Source: Clostridia bacterium
Lineage (GTDB): Bacteria; Bacillota; Clostridia; Oscillospirales; CAG-272
DNA length: 64,000 bases
Direction of reading: 5' to 3'
Assembly (NCBI GenBank): GCA_017547755.1
Contig: JAFYOX010000093.1
Location: 1 to 64,000, forward strand
In this document: one piece after another, positions 8,395 to 16,931 of the stretch
How the letters are laid out: each line of letters opens with the position of its first letter
How positions within the stretch are numbered: the first letter of the stretch is position 1
Notes under the pieces: generated by a model
What the model was told of the DNA's origin: nothing
Databases searched by the model: none
What the model saw: only the letters and a program-made list of their open reading frames with translations
Position numbers and translations under genes: made by a program

Positions 8395-9672
8395 TCAGCC
8401 TTCGTAGCCGCCGATTGCCGCATACTTCCCTATCTTTTCGTCAAGAGAAGCGGTGTTTGCCGGTGCGAACATAGCGTCGGCGAGATCAGCAGTCGCCGCC
8501 TTTTCGTGACCGATGAGCGCGTAGGTCGCTTCGCGGAGGTGTGCGTATGCCGGATCTGCGAGTGCCTGGCAGATGAAGGACTGGCGGGGAGAGTTGATGT
8601 CTTCGCCGGAGATTTCGAACAGGCCGTTTGCATGGCAGAGATCCATGACGCGGCGGAGCTGTTCCTTGGTGTTTCTGGACGGCATATAGGTCACGGCGGA
8701 GAAGCCGCAGTCGCGGAGCACGCCGAAGAGTTCGTCGAGGTAGTCGTCTTCGAACTTCTGTGCCTTCTTGTCGCCGGTCGGGGATTCGCCGACGTCGCCG
8801 AGGTATGCGTACGCGGAGATCGCGCCGATTTCCTTTGCAAACGCGGTGAATTCGCGGATGTTGATGCATTCATCGGTCGCGTCGACGTAGAACTTGCCGA
8901 CGAGGTGTCCCTTGAGAACGCCGAGAATGTCGTATTCGTAGAATTCTTCGGGTGCGGAGATCAGCTTGTCACGGGTCTTGCCGAGCGGCACGCCGGTCAT
9001 CTTTTCGAGGAAATCGCAGGCGTCTTCGCGGTCCGGATACTTGCCGGTGATCTTCTTGGTGAGCGCGTAGCAGATATGACGTTCGGTCACGCTGCCGCCT
9101 TCGTGTGCCATAGAGAGCGGATATACGTCCTTGTCGAAATCGAGGACGATGCCGACTTCCTTCACGAGTTCGTTGATGTTGCCGCACATCTTGCGGTTGC
9201 GGAGGTTTCTCTTTTCACGGATGCCGGAGAGGAGTTCTTCCGCGCGGTCGATGTTCTGGTGCGGGATCCCGTGCATCGCAAGGTATACGCAGGAGTTCTG
9301 GTCGGGGTTGTTGATTCTGCGTCCGACGAGGGAGGTGCCGTCCACGTTCACGCGGCATTCGAAGCCGCAGGTGATCGGCATATCCATGATTTCCCCTGCC
9401 TTGATGAATTCACGGGTACCGCCGACGCTGTCGTGGTCCATGATCCCTGCGGTGCGCAGGCCTGCCTTCCACGCGTAGAAAACTGCGGAGGTGGGAGTAT
9501 AAGGCGAGAACGAGTACGAGGTATGGATGTGGTTGTTGACGAAAATTCCGCGTTCGGGAGTCGGGATTTCGCCGGCGTCGATCGCCTTCTTGAGTTCCGC
9601 GAGAGCCGCGAGACGTTCATCGGCGGTGATATCGACTCTGGAGATGGTGTTGAGAAGTGCAGCTGTTTCCAT
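8395..9672 (-). CDS. PHP-domain metal-dependent hydrolase-like protein
   Basis: 425 residues. VNNHIHTSYSFSPYTPTSAV (about residues 46-65) is the HxH opening of a PHP domain, followed by GIMDHDSVGG with further metal ligands, and later EGGSVTERHI and EISGEDINSPRQ with ligand-like residues near the C-terminus. PHP enzymes are phosphoesterases or related hydrolases using two or three metals. The gene lies directly upstream of the aldolase fusion on the same strand, which suggests that it acts on a phosphorylated sugar or product of that pathway; substrate unknown. A start at 9672 is preceded by GAAAGGCAAACG, a moderate site. Confidence 0.75.
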   Translation of the reverse strand: METAALLNTISRVDITADERLAALAELKKAIDAGEIPTPERGIFVNNHIHTSYSFSPYTPTSAVFYAWKAGLRTAGIMDHDSVGGTREFIKAGEIMDMPITCGFECRVNVDGTSLVGRRINNPDQNSCVYLAMHGIPHQNIDRAEELLSGIREKRNLRNRKMCGNINELVKEVGIVLDFDKDVYPLSMAHEGGSVTERHICYALTKKITGKYPDREDACDFLEKMTGVPLGKTRDKLISAPEEFYEYDILGVLKGHLVGKFYVDATDECINIREFTAFAKEIGAISAYAYLGDVGESPTGDKKAQKFEDDYLDELFGVLRDCGFSAVTYMPSRNTKEQLRRVMDLCHANGLFEISGEDINSPRQSFICQALADPAYAHLREATYALIGHEKAATADLADAMFAPANTASLDEKIGKYAAIGGYEG

Positions 9673-9713
9673 AATCGTTTGCCTTTCGTATGTAAATTTT
9701 TGGTGGATCAGAT

Positions 9714-10886
9714 TCAGTCCGGGTATTTTCCGTACATGAAGAAGTACGCCGCCCGGTAGCGTTCGCGCTTTTCCGCAGCTTCTTTGGAGTCGTCACGCCA
9801 GTTCTTCCGGCGGTGTGCGCGGAGCATGATGTTCTTCGGCGTGTCTTCGGGATCGATGAACTCGGTCGCGTCGGTCCTGTATCCTGCCGCGTCGAGCATC
9901 AGGAGACGGAGCGCATCCGTTGCCGCATCCGCCAGCTTCTGACGGAGCACCGGGCGTTCCGCGATGAACGACAGCGTCGGGCAGTCCATTTCGCGGTTCA
10001 TCTGGTGATGACAGCACGGCGTGGACAGGATCGCTTCCGCGTGATGCCGTACGGCAAAGTTCAGCACGATGTCCGTCGCAATGTCGCACGCGTGGAGCGA
10101 GATGACGAGGTCGGGCTGCCGCAGGGGCTCGAATTCGTTGATGTCCCCGCAGATGAAGTCCATGCCGTCCATGCCCGCCTGCTTCGCAATGTCCGCGCAG
10201 TAGTCGATGACGCTCTTCTTGAGGTCGACGCAGGACATTTTCACCTGCCGTCCGAGAACGGCGGTAAGCACATGGTACGCCGCGAAGCTGAGGTAGCTCT
10301 TGCCGCAGCAGAGGTCGCAGACGTAAAGCTCGCCTTCCGGCTTCAGCTTTGCCGCCGCTTCCGCGATGTACTCGGAGAACCGGCAGATCTGGCGGAACTT
10401 CGCCTGCTTTTTGTCGTGGATGCGTCCGTTTTTGTCGGCGACATCCAGTGCCTTCAGGAATTCTTCATTTCCCGTCAGAAGGCGGGATTTTTCGCGGTCG
10501 TTGCCGGATTTTTCTTCGGTTTTCGGCACGGACGTGCCGATCTTCCCTTTTTCAAGCAGCGTGACCGCGCCTTTTTTCGAGATCATGACCGACGCCGTCC
10601 CGTTTTTGTCGGTGAGGTCGGCCTTGCGGAAGGTCTCAAACTGCTTCGGAAGAAGCGAAGCGATCTCCCCGTCCGCGAGGTTTTCGTGGGTCACACGGCC
10701 TTCGGTGAGGGACGTTTCGATCTGCAGAACGGTCTTTCCCGCGATATTTTTCGATGTTCCCTTCGCCTTGAGGATATCCCCTGCGGCGGGAGAGTGGAAC
10801 ACCACGTTGACCAGTCCGCCGGAGGTCAGGCTTTTCTGCACCAGTCCGGCGAACGCGGTAAGTTTTTCGTTGTTGTCCATGATCAT
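9714..10886 (-). CDS. Class I SAM-dependent methyltransferase (Methyltransf_32-like)
   Basis: 390 residues. The N-terminal ~140 residues are a poorly conserved alpha/beta region. The catalytic domain begins at YVCDLCCGKSYLS (191-200), the SAM-binding motif I, followed by SCVDLKKSV (acidic residue at the end of strand 2), DFICGDIN and VISLHACDIATD. A further motif STPCCHHQ (about 288-295) is shared with RNA-modifying or unknown-substrate members of this superfamily. The start overlaps the plsY stop as ATGA, so translation is coupled. It is the last gene of the DUF512-der-plsY cluster. Target (RNA, protein or small molecule) not identifiable. Confidence 0.8.
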   Translation of the reverse strand: MIMDNNEKLTAFAGLVQKSLTSGGLVNVVFHSPAAGDILKAKGTSKNIAGKTVLQIETSLTEGRVTHENLADGEIASLLPKQFETFRKADLTDKNGTASVMISKKGAVTLLEKGKIGTSVPKTEEKSGNDREKSRLLTGNEEFLKALDVADKNGRIHDKKQAKFRQICRFSEYIAEAAAKLKPEGELYVCDLCCGKSYLSFAAYHVLTAVLGRQVKMSCVDLKKSVIDYCADIAKQAGMDGMDFICGDINEFEPLRQPDLVISLHACDIATDIVLNFAVRHHAEAILSTPCCHHQMNREMDCPTLSFIAERPVLRQKLADAATDALRLLMLDAAGYRTDATEFIDPEDTPKNIMLRAHRRKNWRDDSKEAAEKRERYRAAYFFMYGKYPD

Positions 10887-11605
10887 TTGCCCTCACCGGT
10901 TCCGGCAGCGTCCGGGACGCTCTTGCTCTTCTTGAACTTGAACTTGCTTTCGGTGCCGTCAAAGATGCGTTTGAGGTTCGCGCGGTGCTTGATGACGACG
11001 ATGACCGCGATGGCGATCGCCACAAATTCGATCATGTGGATGCCGGTATTGTTCATGCGGTTGAGCATGAGCGGGAACATCATCGCGGTGATGACCGAGC
11101 CCGCGGAGATATACTTCGTCGCCATGACGATGCCGACGAAGACGACCACGAGGGTCAGGAAAATGCGCCAGTCGAGCATGAGCATGATCGTTCCCATGCA
11201 GAGAACGCCCTTGCCGCCCTTGAAGCCGTAGAATACGGGGTAGATATGTCCGAGGAAGCAGGCAAATCCGGCGATGTACGCGGTGAGGTAGCCGAACACG
11301 CACCAGCCGACCATCACGGCGAGAACCGTTTTGAGAAGGTCGCCGCCGAAGGTGATCAGCGCGGCTTTCCTGCCGTAGGTGCGCATGACATTTGTAAATC
11401 CTGCGTTGCCGCTGCCGTAATTGCGGATGTCATCGTGATAGAAATACTTTGAGACGAGGATGGCGGTGTTGACGCTGCCGAGAAGATACGGGATCAGCAC
11501 ATACACAAGGACGAGGAGAAGGCTCGGAATAATCGGAATATCCTTGAAGAAATGTCCGATCAGCCCCATGAAGCCGACTTCGTAGCGGAGAAACAGATGC
11601 AGCAT
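10883..11605 (-). CDS. plsY: Glycerol-3-phosphate acyltransferase PlsY
   Basis: 240 residues, integral membrane. PlsY moves an acyl group from acyl phosphate to glycerol 3-phosphate, the first step of phospholipid synthesis. The three family motifs are present: YLLGSVNTAILVSK, GSGNAGFTNVMRTYG, and GHIYPVFYGFKGGKGV. About five to seven hydrophobic helices. The C-terminus carries a Lys-rich tail (FKFKKSKSVPDAAGTGEGK) beyond the usual end. Start overlaps the der stop by one base (TAATG), and its own stop overlaps the methyltransferase start, so the three are tightly coupled. der-plsY adjacency is common in Firmicutes. Confidence 0.96.
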   Translation of the reverse strand: MLHLFLRYEVGFMGLIGHFFKDIPIIPSLLLVLVYVLIPYLLGSVNTAILVSKYFYHDDIRNYGSGNAGFTNVMRTYGRKAALITFGGDLLKTVLAVMVGWCVFGYLTAYIAGFACFLGHIYPVFYGFKGGKGVLCMGTIMLMLDWRIFLTLVVVFVGIVMATKYISAGSVITAMMFPLMLNRMNNTGIHMIEFVAIAIAVIVVIKHRANLKRIFDGTESKFKFKKSKSVPDAAGTGEGK

Positions 11606-12939
11606 TATTCTTCCTCCCCGTCGCCCTTCTGACGGATGATCAGACGGACGGGAGTACCCTTGAAGCCGAACGTCTGGCGGAGGCAGTTTTCAATATATCT
11701 CTGGTAGGAGAAGTGGAAGAGTTCCGCGTTGTTGCAGAAGATGACGAAGGTCGGCGGCGCAACGGAGATCTGGGTCATGTAGTAGATCTTGAGGCGCTTG
11801 CCCTTGTCGGACGGCGGCTGAACACGCGCGATGGCGTCGGCGAGGACGTCGTTGAGCATACCGGTGGAAACGCGCATATTGGTCTGGTTGTGGACGTAGT
11901 TGATCTGTTCGAAGAGCTTGTCCACACGCTGACCGGTCTTCGCGGAGATGTACATGATCGGCGCGTAGGTCATATAGGACAGCGCGTCGTAGACCTTCTT
12001 GTTGAATTCGTTCGTGGTGCTGTTGTCCTTTTCGATGAGGTCCCACTTGTTGATGCAGATGATGGACGCCTTGCCCGCTTCGTGCGCGATGCCGGCGATC
12101 TTTTCGTCCTGTTCGGTCACGCCTTCCTTCGCGTCGATCATGATGAGGCAGACGTTGGCACGTTCGACCGCCATCTTCGCGCGGAGAACGCTGAACTTTT
12201 CCACACGGTCTTCGACCTTTGCCTGACGGCGGATGCCGGCGGTATCGATGAGGTTGAAGTGACCGTAGTCGTTTTCGATGGTGGTGTCGATGGCGTCGCG
12301 GGTCGTTCCGGCGATGTCGGAAACGATGCAGCGTTCGTCGCCGCAGAGACGGTTGACGATGGAGGACTTCCCTGCGTTCGGCTTGCCGATGACGGCAACG
12401 GAGACGGTATCGTTATCCTCTTCTTCGGCTTCAAAGTCCGGAAGAACGGAAAGGACCGCGTCGAGAACGTCGCCGGAACCGCTTCCGTGGAGAGCGGACA
12501 GCGCGATGGGTTCGATCTCGAAGCCGAGCTGGTAGAAATCGTAGTATTCGGCGGGAAGATCGCCGATCTTGTCCGCCTTGTTGATGCAGGGAACAACGGG
12601 CTTGCCGCTGCGCATGAGCATCATGCCGATGTCGAGGTCGTCCGCGAGAAGACCGGTGCGGATGTCGCAGACGAACAGGATCACGTCCGCCATATCGATG
12701 GCGATCTGCGCCTGCTCGCGCATCTTCTGGAGGATGATGTCGTCGGTCTTGGGTTCGATCCCGCCGGTGTCGATGACCATGAGGGGCTTGCCTCTCCATT
12801 CGGTCTCGCCGTAGATACGGTCGCGGGTGATGCCGGGAACGTCTTCCACGATGGCGCGGCGTTCCCCGATAAGTTTATTGAACAGCGTGCTCTTGCCGAC
12901 GTTCGGACGTCCGACAATCGCAATCACAGGCTTTGCCAT
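11605..12939 (-). CDS. der: Ribosome biogenesis GTPase Der (EngA)
   Basis: 444 residues with two tandem GTPase domains and a C-terminal KH-like domain, the diagnostic Der layout. First P-loop GRPNVGKST (about 10-18) with DTGG and NKAD; second P-loop GKPNAGKSS (about 183-191) with DTAGIRR and NKWD. Der helps assemble the 50S ribosomal subunit and is essential in most bacteria. It is preceded by a family B palindromic repeat and then the DUF512 gene, and followed by plsY with one-base overlap. Confidence 0.98.
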   Translation of the reverse strand: MAKPVIAIVGRPNVGKSTLFNKLIGERRAIVEDVPGITRDRIYGETEWRGKPLMVIDTGGIEPKTDDIILQKMREQAQIAIDMADVILFVCDIRTGLLADDLDIGMMLMRSGKPVVPCINKADKIGDLPAEYYDFYQLGFEIEPIALSALHGSGSGDVLDAVLSVLPDFEAEEEDNDTVSVAVIGKPNAGKSSIVNRLCGDERCIVSDIAGTTRDAIDTTIENDYGHFNLIDTAGIRRQAKVEDRVEKFSVLRAKMAVERANVCLIMIDAKEGVTEQDEKIAGIAHEAGKASIICINKWDLIEKDNSTTNEFNKKVYDALSYMTYAPIMYISAKTGQRVDKLFEQINYVHNQTNMRVSTGMLNDVLADAIARVQPPSDKGKRLKIYYMTQISVAPPTFVIFCNNAELFHFSYQRYIENCLRQTFGFKGTPVRLIIRQKGDGEEE

Positions 12940-12979
12940 AATACAGTTTCTCCTTAAATTTATAGTAATATAGTAAGGA

Positions 12980-13085
12980 GACTAAGGACTAAGGGTGAAT
13001 GGTGAATGACTATAACTACCCGTCCGTCAGCCGGACTACGTGAAGTTTAACATAGTCATTCACCCTTAACCATTAGTCATTAGTC
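12980..13085. repeat. Family B palindromic repeat (copy 1)
   Basis: Left arm GACTAAGGACTAAGGGTGAA and onward at 12980-13012 pairs with the arm at 13052-13085 (ending CATTAGTCATTAGTC); the loop holds CGTCCGTCAGCCGGAC. Seen from the minus strand, the repeat begins at the last codons of the DUF512 gene: GACTAA gives its final Asp and stop. Confidence 0.85.
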
Positions 13086-14375
13086 AATAGCAAGCATTTT
13101 CAGGCAGAATTCGCTGCCGTCATTGCTTACGAATTCGATGTTCACGCCGAGTTTTTCCGAAAGTTCTTCCGGGGACATTCCGCAGAGGAAGAGATCGCCT
13201 TCGGCGCGGAGCGTGGTGCGTGAGAGATACAGGGTCTCGCCTAGTGCACGTCCGGCAAGCTGTCCCGCAAGATCCTGTCCGGTCAGAAGTCCGGTGACGG
13301 TGACCTGTCCGCCGAAGAAATTGTTTTTTACCGGATAAACGTGAACCGTCAGATCCGGACATTCCGCGGTGAGCTTTTCCGTGAGATCCCGGATGAATAC
13401 GTACGCCGCTTCGCCAGTGGCAACGGAAATTTCACGCTTCACGCGCTTTTCGTCGTCGTCGAGGGTCTTCATGATGGAGGAAAACTCCGTTCCGAACGAG
13501 GTCAGCATGCCGACGCCGTTTTCGATCTGGCAGTATTCGCCGTAATATTCGTCTTCCGGAAGCGGACGTCCGCACTTGAGATAGAATTCGTCGGAGGCGA
13601 AGAAGAGACGTTCGGGAAGCGAAGCATTGAAGGCTTCGATCTGATCGATGACGGCGGCACATTCGTCCGGCGTGAAGGGTTCGAGAGGATACAGACCTTC
13701 GCGGTGCGCGGTCAGACCGGCGGGAACAACGGAAACGCTGTCGAGCGAGGGAGCATAGGACGCAAGGTCGGTCATGCTGCGGGACAGTTCTTCGCCGTCG
13801 TTGATGCCGCGGCAGAGGACGATCTGTCCGCGGAGCTTGATCCCGGCGTCGGCAAGACGGCGGAGATAGCGGAGAACGTCGCCGGCGCGCTTGTTTTTCA
13901 TCATTTTCACGCGCAGTTCGGGATTGGTCGCATGGACGGAGACATTGACGGGAGAAATGTGCATTTCAATGATGCGGTCGATGTCCTCGTCGTGCAGATT
14001 GGTGAGCGTGATATAGTTGCCGTGAAGGAAGGAAAGGCGGCTGTCGTCGTCCTTGAAGTAGATGGTCTCGCGCATTCCCTTCGGATTCTGGTCGATGAAG
14101 CAGAAGATGCAGCCGTTTTCACAGCGGTGCTTTTTGTCCATCAGAGGCGTACCGAACTCCAGACCGATGTCGTCGTAGGTGTCTTTTTTGATTCTGATGT
14201 CAAGAAGCTCGGCTCCGCGGTGGAGTTTCAGAACGACCACTTCTTCCGCGAGGCGGAAACGGTAGTCAAGGACATCGCGGATCGCGTGGGAATTGATCTC
14301 GAGCAGGATGTCTCCGGCACGGATACCGGCGCGTGCCGCGCGGGAATGGGGCAGAACCCCGGTGATTTCAACCAT
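13080..14375 (-). CDS. DUF512 family protein: PDZ plus radical-SAM-like iron-sulfur protein
   Basis: 431 residues. Residues 1-65 form a PDZ-like domain (GVLPHSRAARAGIRAGDILLEIN). The cluster motif Cys85-x3-Cys89-x2-Cys92 (CENGCIFC) is followed by FIDQNPKGMR, then YITLTNL and VNVSVHATNPELR, which is a radical-SAM-like barrel. The C-terminal ~200 residues are the DUF512 domain itself. Function is not established for the family; the conserved place next to der suggests a ribosome or RNA link (inference). A good promoter lies at 14422-14450. Confidence 0.9.
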   Translation of the reverse strand: MVEITGVLPHSRAARAGIRAGDILLEINSHAIRDVLDYRFRLAEEVVVLKLHRGAELLDIRIKKDTYDDIGLEFGTPLMDKKHRCENGCIFCFIDQNPKGMRETIYFKDDDSRLSFLHGNYITLTNLHDEDIDRIIEMHISPVNVSVHATNPELRVKMMKNKRAGDVLRYLRRLADAGIKLRGQIVLCRGINDGEELSRSMTDLASYAPSLDSVSVVPAGLTAHREGLYPLEPFTPDECAAVIDQIEAFNASLPERLFFASDEFYLKCGRPLPEDEYYGEYCQIENGVGMLTSFGTEFSSIMKTLDDDEKRVKREISVATGEAAYVFIRDLTEKLTAECPDLTVHVYPVKNNFFGGQVTVTGLLTGQDLAGQLAGRALGETLYLSRTTLRAEGDLFLCGMSPEELSEKLGVNIEFVSNDGSEFCLKMLAID

Positions 14376-14421
14376 AATTTCTCCATCCGATTTCAGTAAA
14401 AAACATAATGATACAATTTAT

Positions 14422-14450
14422 ATTATACATTAAAATGAAAGGAAGGTCAA
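14422..14450 (-). promoter_or_regulatory. Sigma-A promoter of the DUF512-der-plsY cluster
   Basis: On the minus strand: -35 TTGACC (14445-14450), 17-base spacer, -10 TATAAT (14422-14427), about 47 bases before the DUF512 start. Confidence 0.75.
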
Positions 14451-14486
14451 GAGAAAAAATAACTAATAGAAGAGCGGAATAGGGGG

Positions 14487-14720
14487 GAGCTAATGGCTAG
14501 AGCTAATAGCTAATGGTGAATGGTGAATGGTGAATGACTATGTTGAACTTTACATCTGTCGGCTGACATTAAGTTTGGATATAGTCCTTAGTCCTTCACC
14601 ATTAGTTCTTAGCTCTTATATGACTAAGGGCTAATGGTGAAGGACTATGTTGAACTTTACGTCTGTCGGCTTGACGGACGATTTAACATAGTCATTCACC
14701 ATTAGTTCTTAGCTCTTAGC
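14487..14720. repeat. Family B palindromic repeats (copies 2 and 3, tandem)
   Basis: Two copies lie end to end. The first (about 14487-14619) has an arm with three GGTGAAT heptamers (AATGGTGAATGGTGAATGGT), loop GTTGAACTTTACATCTGTCGG, and a returning arm ending TTAGCTC. The second (about 14621-14720) runs TGACTAAGGGCTAATGGTGA to CATTAGTTCTTAGCTCTTAGC. The 14451-15177 stretch has no gene; it is filled by these repeats and the left inverted-repeat arm. Confidence 0.8.
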
Positions 14721-14724
14721 TATT

Positions 14725-15025
14725 CCGACGCTTCCGACGCGTATTTTCAAGTCACTGACGATTCACGCACACGGATTCCGACACTTCAGACGCATAAGAC
14801 GCGTATTTTCAGGTCACTGAGCATTCACGCACACACCGTTGCTTTCCCCCAAACGATCCAAACCCAACATCCGGCTACGCCGAGGTAACGAGGTCGCGAA
14901 CGGTCTTCTCAGGACTTGGAGAACCATATTTGATGCACCGGAATTGCACAGACTCCACTTGTCCATTCCGTTTAAAAGGTTTTGAAGGGAGTTTGAGGGG
15001 AACTTTTCTCAAAAGTTCCCCTCAA
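14725..15025. repeat. Left arm of ~300-bp inverted repeat around the MFS gene
   Basis: Compared by eye with the reverse complement of 16535-16824, this arm matches along its whole length with scattered substitutions. Shared blocks include CGACGCTTCCGACGCGTATT, AGACGCATAAGACGCGTATT, GAGGTAACGAGGTCGCGAAC, CTTCTCAGGACTTGGAGAAC, TTGATGCACCGGAATTGCAC and the terminal hairpin (14993-15025). The main divergent block is around CACTTGTCCATTCCGTTT, which reads CACCCAATACAACAGTCC in the other arm. Confidence 0.9.
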
Positions 15026-15069
15026 GCGCGTCCCCCATGAATAAAAGTAGAACATCGCTGTTTTTTGTC

Positions 15070-15098
15070 TTGCAAAATGCGATGGATTCTGCTATAAT
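15070..15098 (+). promoter_or_regulatory. Sigma-A promoter of the MFS gene
   Basis: -35 TTGCAA (15070-15075), 17-base spacer, -10 TATAAT (15093-15098) preceded by TGC (extended -10). It lies inside the region bracketed by the inverted repeats, 80 bases before the gene. Confidence 0.7.
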
Positions 15099-15177
15099 AG
15101 CATTTACGCGAAATTAAGATATACTTAATTCCTGCCTGTGAAAAAAGGTTTACGGAAAGGTTTCGGGAAAATCAACT

Positions 15178-16518
15178 ATGTTCAAATCATTCAACTCCAA
15201 AAGCGCATACGAAAAGAATGCGTGGATGCTGGTGGTATACTGCTGGCTTGCCTATGCGACGGTGTACATCGGGCGGAAGAATCTGTCCGTGTGCCTTGCC
15301 GACATGATCGCGGAAGGCGTGACCGACAAGGTCTCCGGCGGCACCATCGGCACCTGCTTCATGCTCTGCTACGCCATCGGTCAGTTCGCCAACGGCTGGC
15401 TCGGCGACCGCTTCCATCCGCGGCACATGGTCTGCACCGGTCTGATGTGCGCGGGTCTCATGAACATCTTCATGGGTATCAATTCGAACAACTTCCTCTT
15501 CATGGTGATCTGGGCGGTCTGCGGGATTTCCTGCTCCATGCTCTGGTCTCCGATCATCCGCGCCGTATCCACCTGGACGACCGACGATATCAGCCATGCG
15601 GCGGCGGCGAGCCTTTCCGCGACCATTCCGATCGGTACCATCCTCTGCTACCTCATCTGCGCGGCAGGTCTGAAGTTCTTTAACTGGAGAGTTTCCTTCA
15701 TGATGTGCGGCGGCATCCTCTGCGTGATGTCGGTCGTTCTCTTCTTCTGCTTCGCAAGCCTGAAGGATCATATGGCGGAGAAGAAAGAAAAGAAAGAAAA
15801 GGCTCCCGCTGCAGCCTCTTCCTCCGCTTCCGCTTCCTCTCAGACCACCATCAAGGTGTTCTGCGCAGGTCTTGTATTCGCCGCGATCGGCATCCTCTTC
15901 AACGGTATGCTGAAGGACGGCCTTGACCTCTGGATCCCGACCGTACTCGGGGATAAGTTCATTCCGTCCTCGTCCGTGGTATCCCTGATCTGCACCATCC
16001 TGCCGATCCTGAACATCTTCGGTGCCTACGCGGCGCGCGATGTGTTCCACCGCTTCAAAATCGATGAACTGACCACCTGCGCGGTCATGTTCGCGGTCAG
16101 CACCGTCTCCCTTGCGATCGTTACGGTATTCATCCGCATCATCCCGGCAAAGACCGCGGAAACCGTGATCGGCTTCGGCGATGTCGCGCTGGCGCTCTTC
16201 GTCACTCTCCTTCTCGCACTCTCGAGCGCTTCCATGCTCGGCGCAAACACCATGCTCCTCACCTTCATCCCTCTCCACTTCGGAAAGGTCGGACGCGCTT
16301 CCACCGTCACCGGCATGCTCAACTGCTTCTCCTACGCGGCAGCCGCAGTCTCCAGCATCGCCGTCGGCTCCATCTCCGATAACTTCGGCTGGGAAGCCGT
16401 CTTCATCGTCTTCATCGGCGCAGCCGCCGCCGGTGCCGCCATCTGCTTCGCCGGCCACAAAAAACTCCGCCGGAAAACCGACGAGCTCGATGCTTATGTC
16501 GTTGAGGATAATCAATAA
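15178..16518 (+). CDS. MFS transporter, organophosphate:phosphate antiporter (GlpT/UhpT)-like
   Basis: 446 residues, about 12 hydrophobic helices split by a charged central loop (KDHMAEKKEKKEK followed by an Ala/Ser-rich run, near residues 197-222). YIGRKNLSVCLADM near the N-terminus and GQFANGWLGDRFHPRHM in the first loop match the GlpT/UhpT branch, which swaps glycerol- or hexose-phosphate for inorganic phosphate. The substrate is unproven. No strong Shine-Dalgarno lies before the ATG at 15178 (ACGGAAAGGTTTCGGGAAAA is the nearest purine stretch), unlike most genes here. The gene and its promoter form the whole unique content between two ~300-bp inverted repeats. Confidence 0.85.
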   Translation: MFKSFNSKSAYEKNAWMLVVYCWLAYATVYIGRKNLSVCLADMIAEGVTDKVSGGTIGTCFMLCYAIGQFANGWLGDRFHPRHMVCTGLMCAGLMNIFMGINSNNFLFMVIWAVCGISCSMLWSPIIRAVSTWTTDDISHAAAASLSATIPIGTILCYLICAAGLKFFNWRVSFMMCGGILCVMSVVLFFCFASLKDHMAEKKEKKEKAPAAASSSASASSQTTIKVFCAGLVFAAIGILFNGMLKDGLDLWIPTVLGDKFIPSSSVVSLICTILPILNIFGAYAARDVFHRFKIDELTTCAVMFAVSTVSLAIVTVFIRIIPAKTAETVIGFGDVALALFVTLLLALSSASMLGANTMLLTFIPLHFGKVGRASTVTGMLNCFSYAAAAVSSIAVGSISDNFGWEAVFIVFIGAAAAGAAICFAGHKKLRRKTDELDAYVVEDNQ

Positions 16519-16534
16519 AATATAGTTATTTTTA

Positions 16535-16824
16535 CTGAGGGGAACTTTTGAGAAAAGTTCCCCTCAGACTCCCTTCAAAACCTTTTGGACTGTTGTATTG
16601 GGTGGAGTCTGTGCAATTCCGGTGCATCAAATATGGTTCTCCAAGTCCTGAGAAGACCGTTCGCGACCTCGTTACCTCGGCATAGTGGGATGTTGGGCTT
16701 GGATTGTTTGGGGGAAAGTAACGGTGTGTGTGAATGCTCAGTGACTTGAAAATACGCGTCTTATGCGTCTGAAGCGGTGTGTGTGAATCGTCAGTGACTT
16801 GAAAATACGCGTCGGAAGCGTCGG
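16535..16824. repeat. Right arm of ~300-bp inverted repeat around the MFS gene
   Basis: Inverted copy of 14725-15025. It opens with the hairpin at 16535-16567 (CTGAGGGGAAC paired with GTTCCCCTCAG), which lies 17 bases after the MFS stop and may end the transcript, and closes with AATACGCGTCGGAAGCGTCG. The 16519-16931 gap contains only this arm and the TIR promoter. Confidence 0.9.
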
Positions 16825-16870
16825 CAAAAACGGCATTGCTCCGCCGACGGCGGATTTTTCTGCCGGAATC

Positions 16871-16899
16871 TTGTATTTTCTGCCTTAAAATGTTATAAT
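16871..16899 (+). promoter_or_regulatory. Sigma-A promoter of the TIR gene
   Basis: -35 TTGTAT (16871-16876), 17-base spacer, -10 TATAAT (16894-16899), 32 bases before the start codon. Confidence 0.7.
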
Positions 16900-16931
16900 A
16901 TAACAGATTATCCGAACCCGGAGGCAAAGGC

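Noticed and set aside
14487..14720. A CRISPR-like array from the repeated ATGGTGA and TTAGTC units
   Set aside because: The units form palindromic arms of family B with short heptamer repeats; there are no regular spacers and no cas genes.
14451..16824. An insertion sequence carrying the MFS gene
   Set aside because: The arms are inverted repeats, but no transposase, recombinase or clear target-site duplication is seen, so only the repeat structure is reported.
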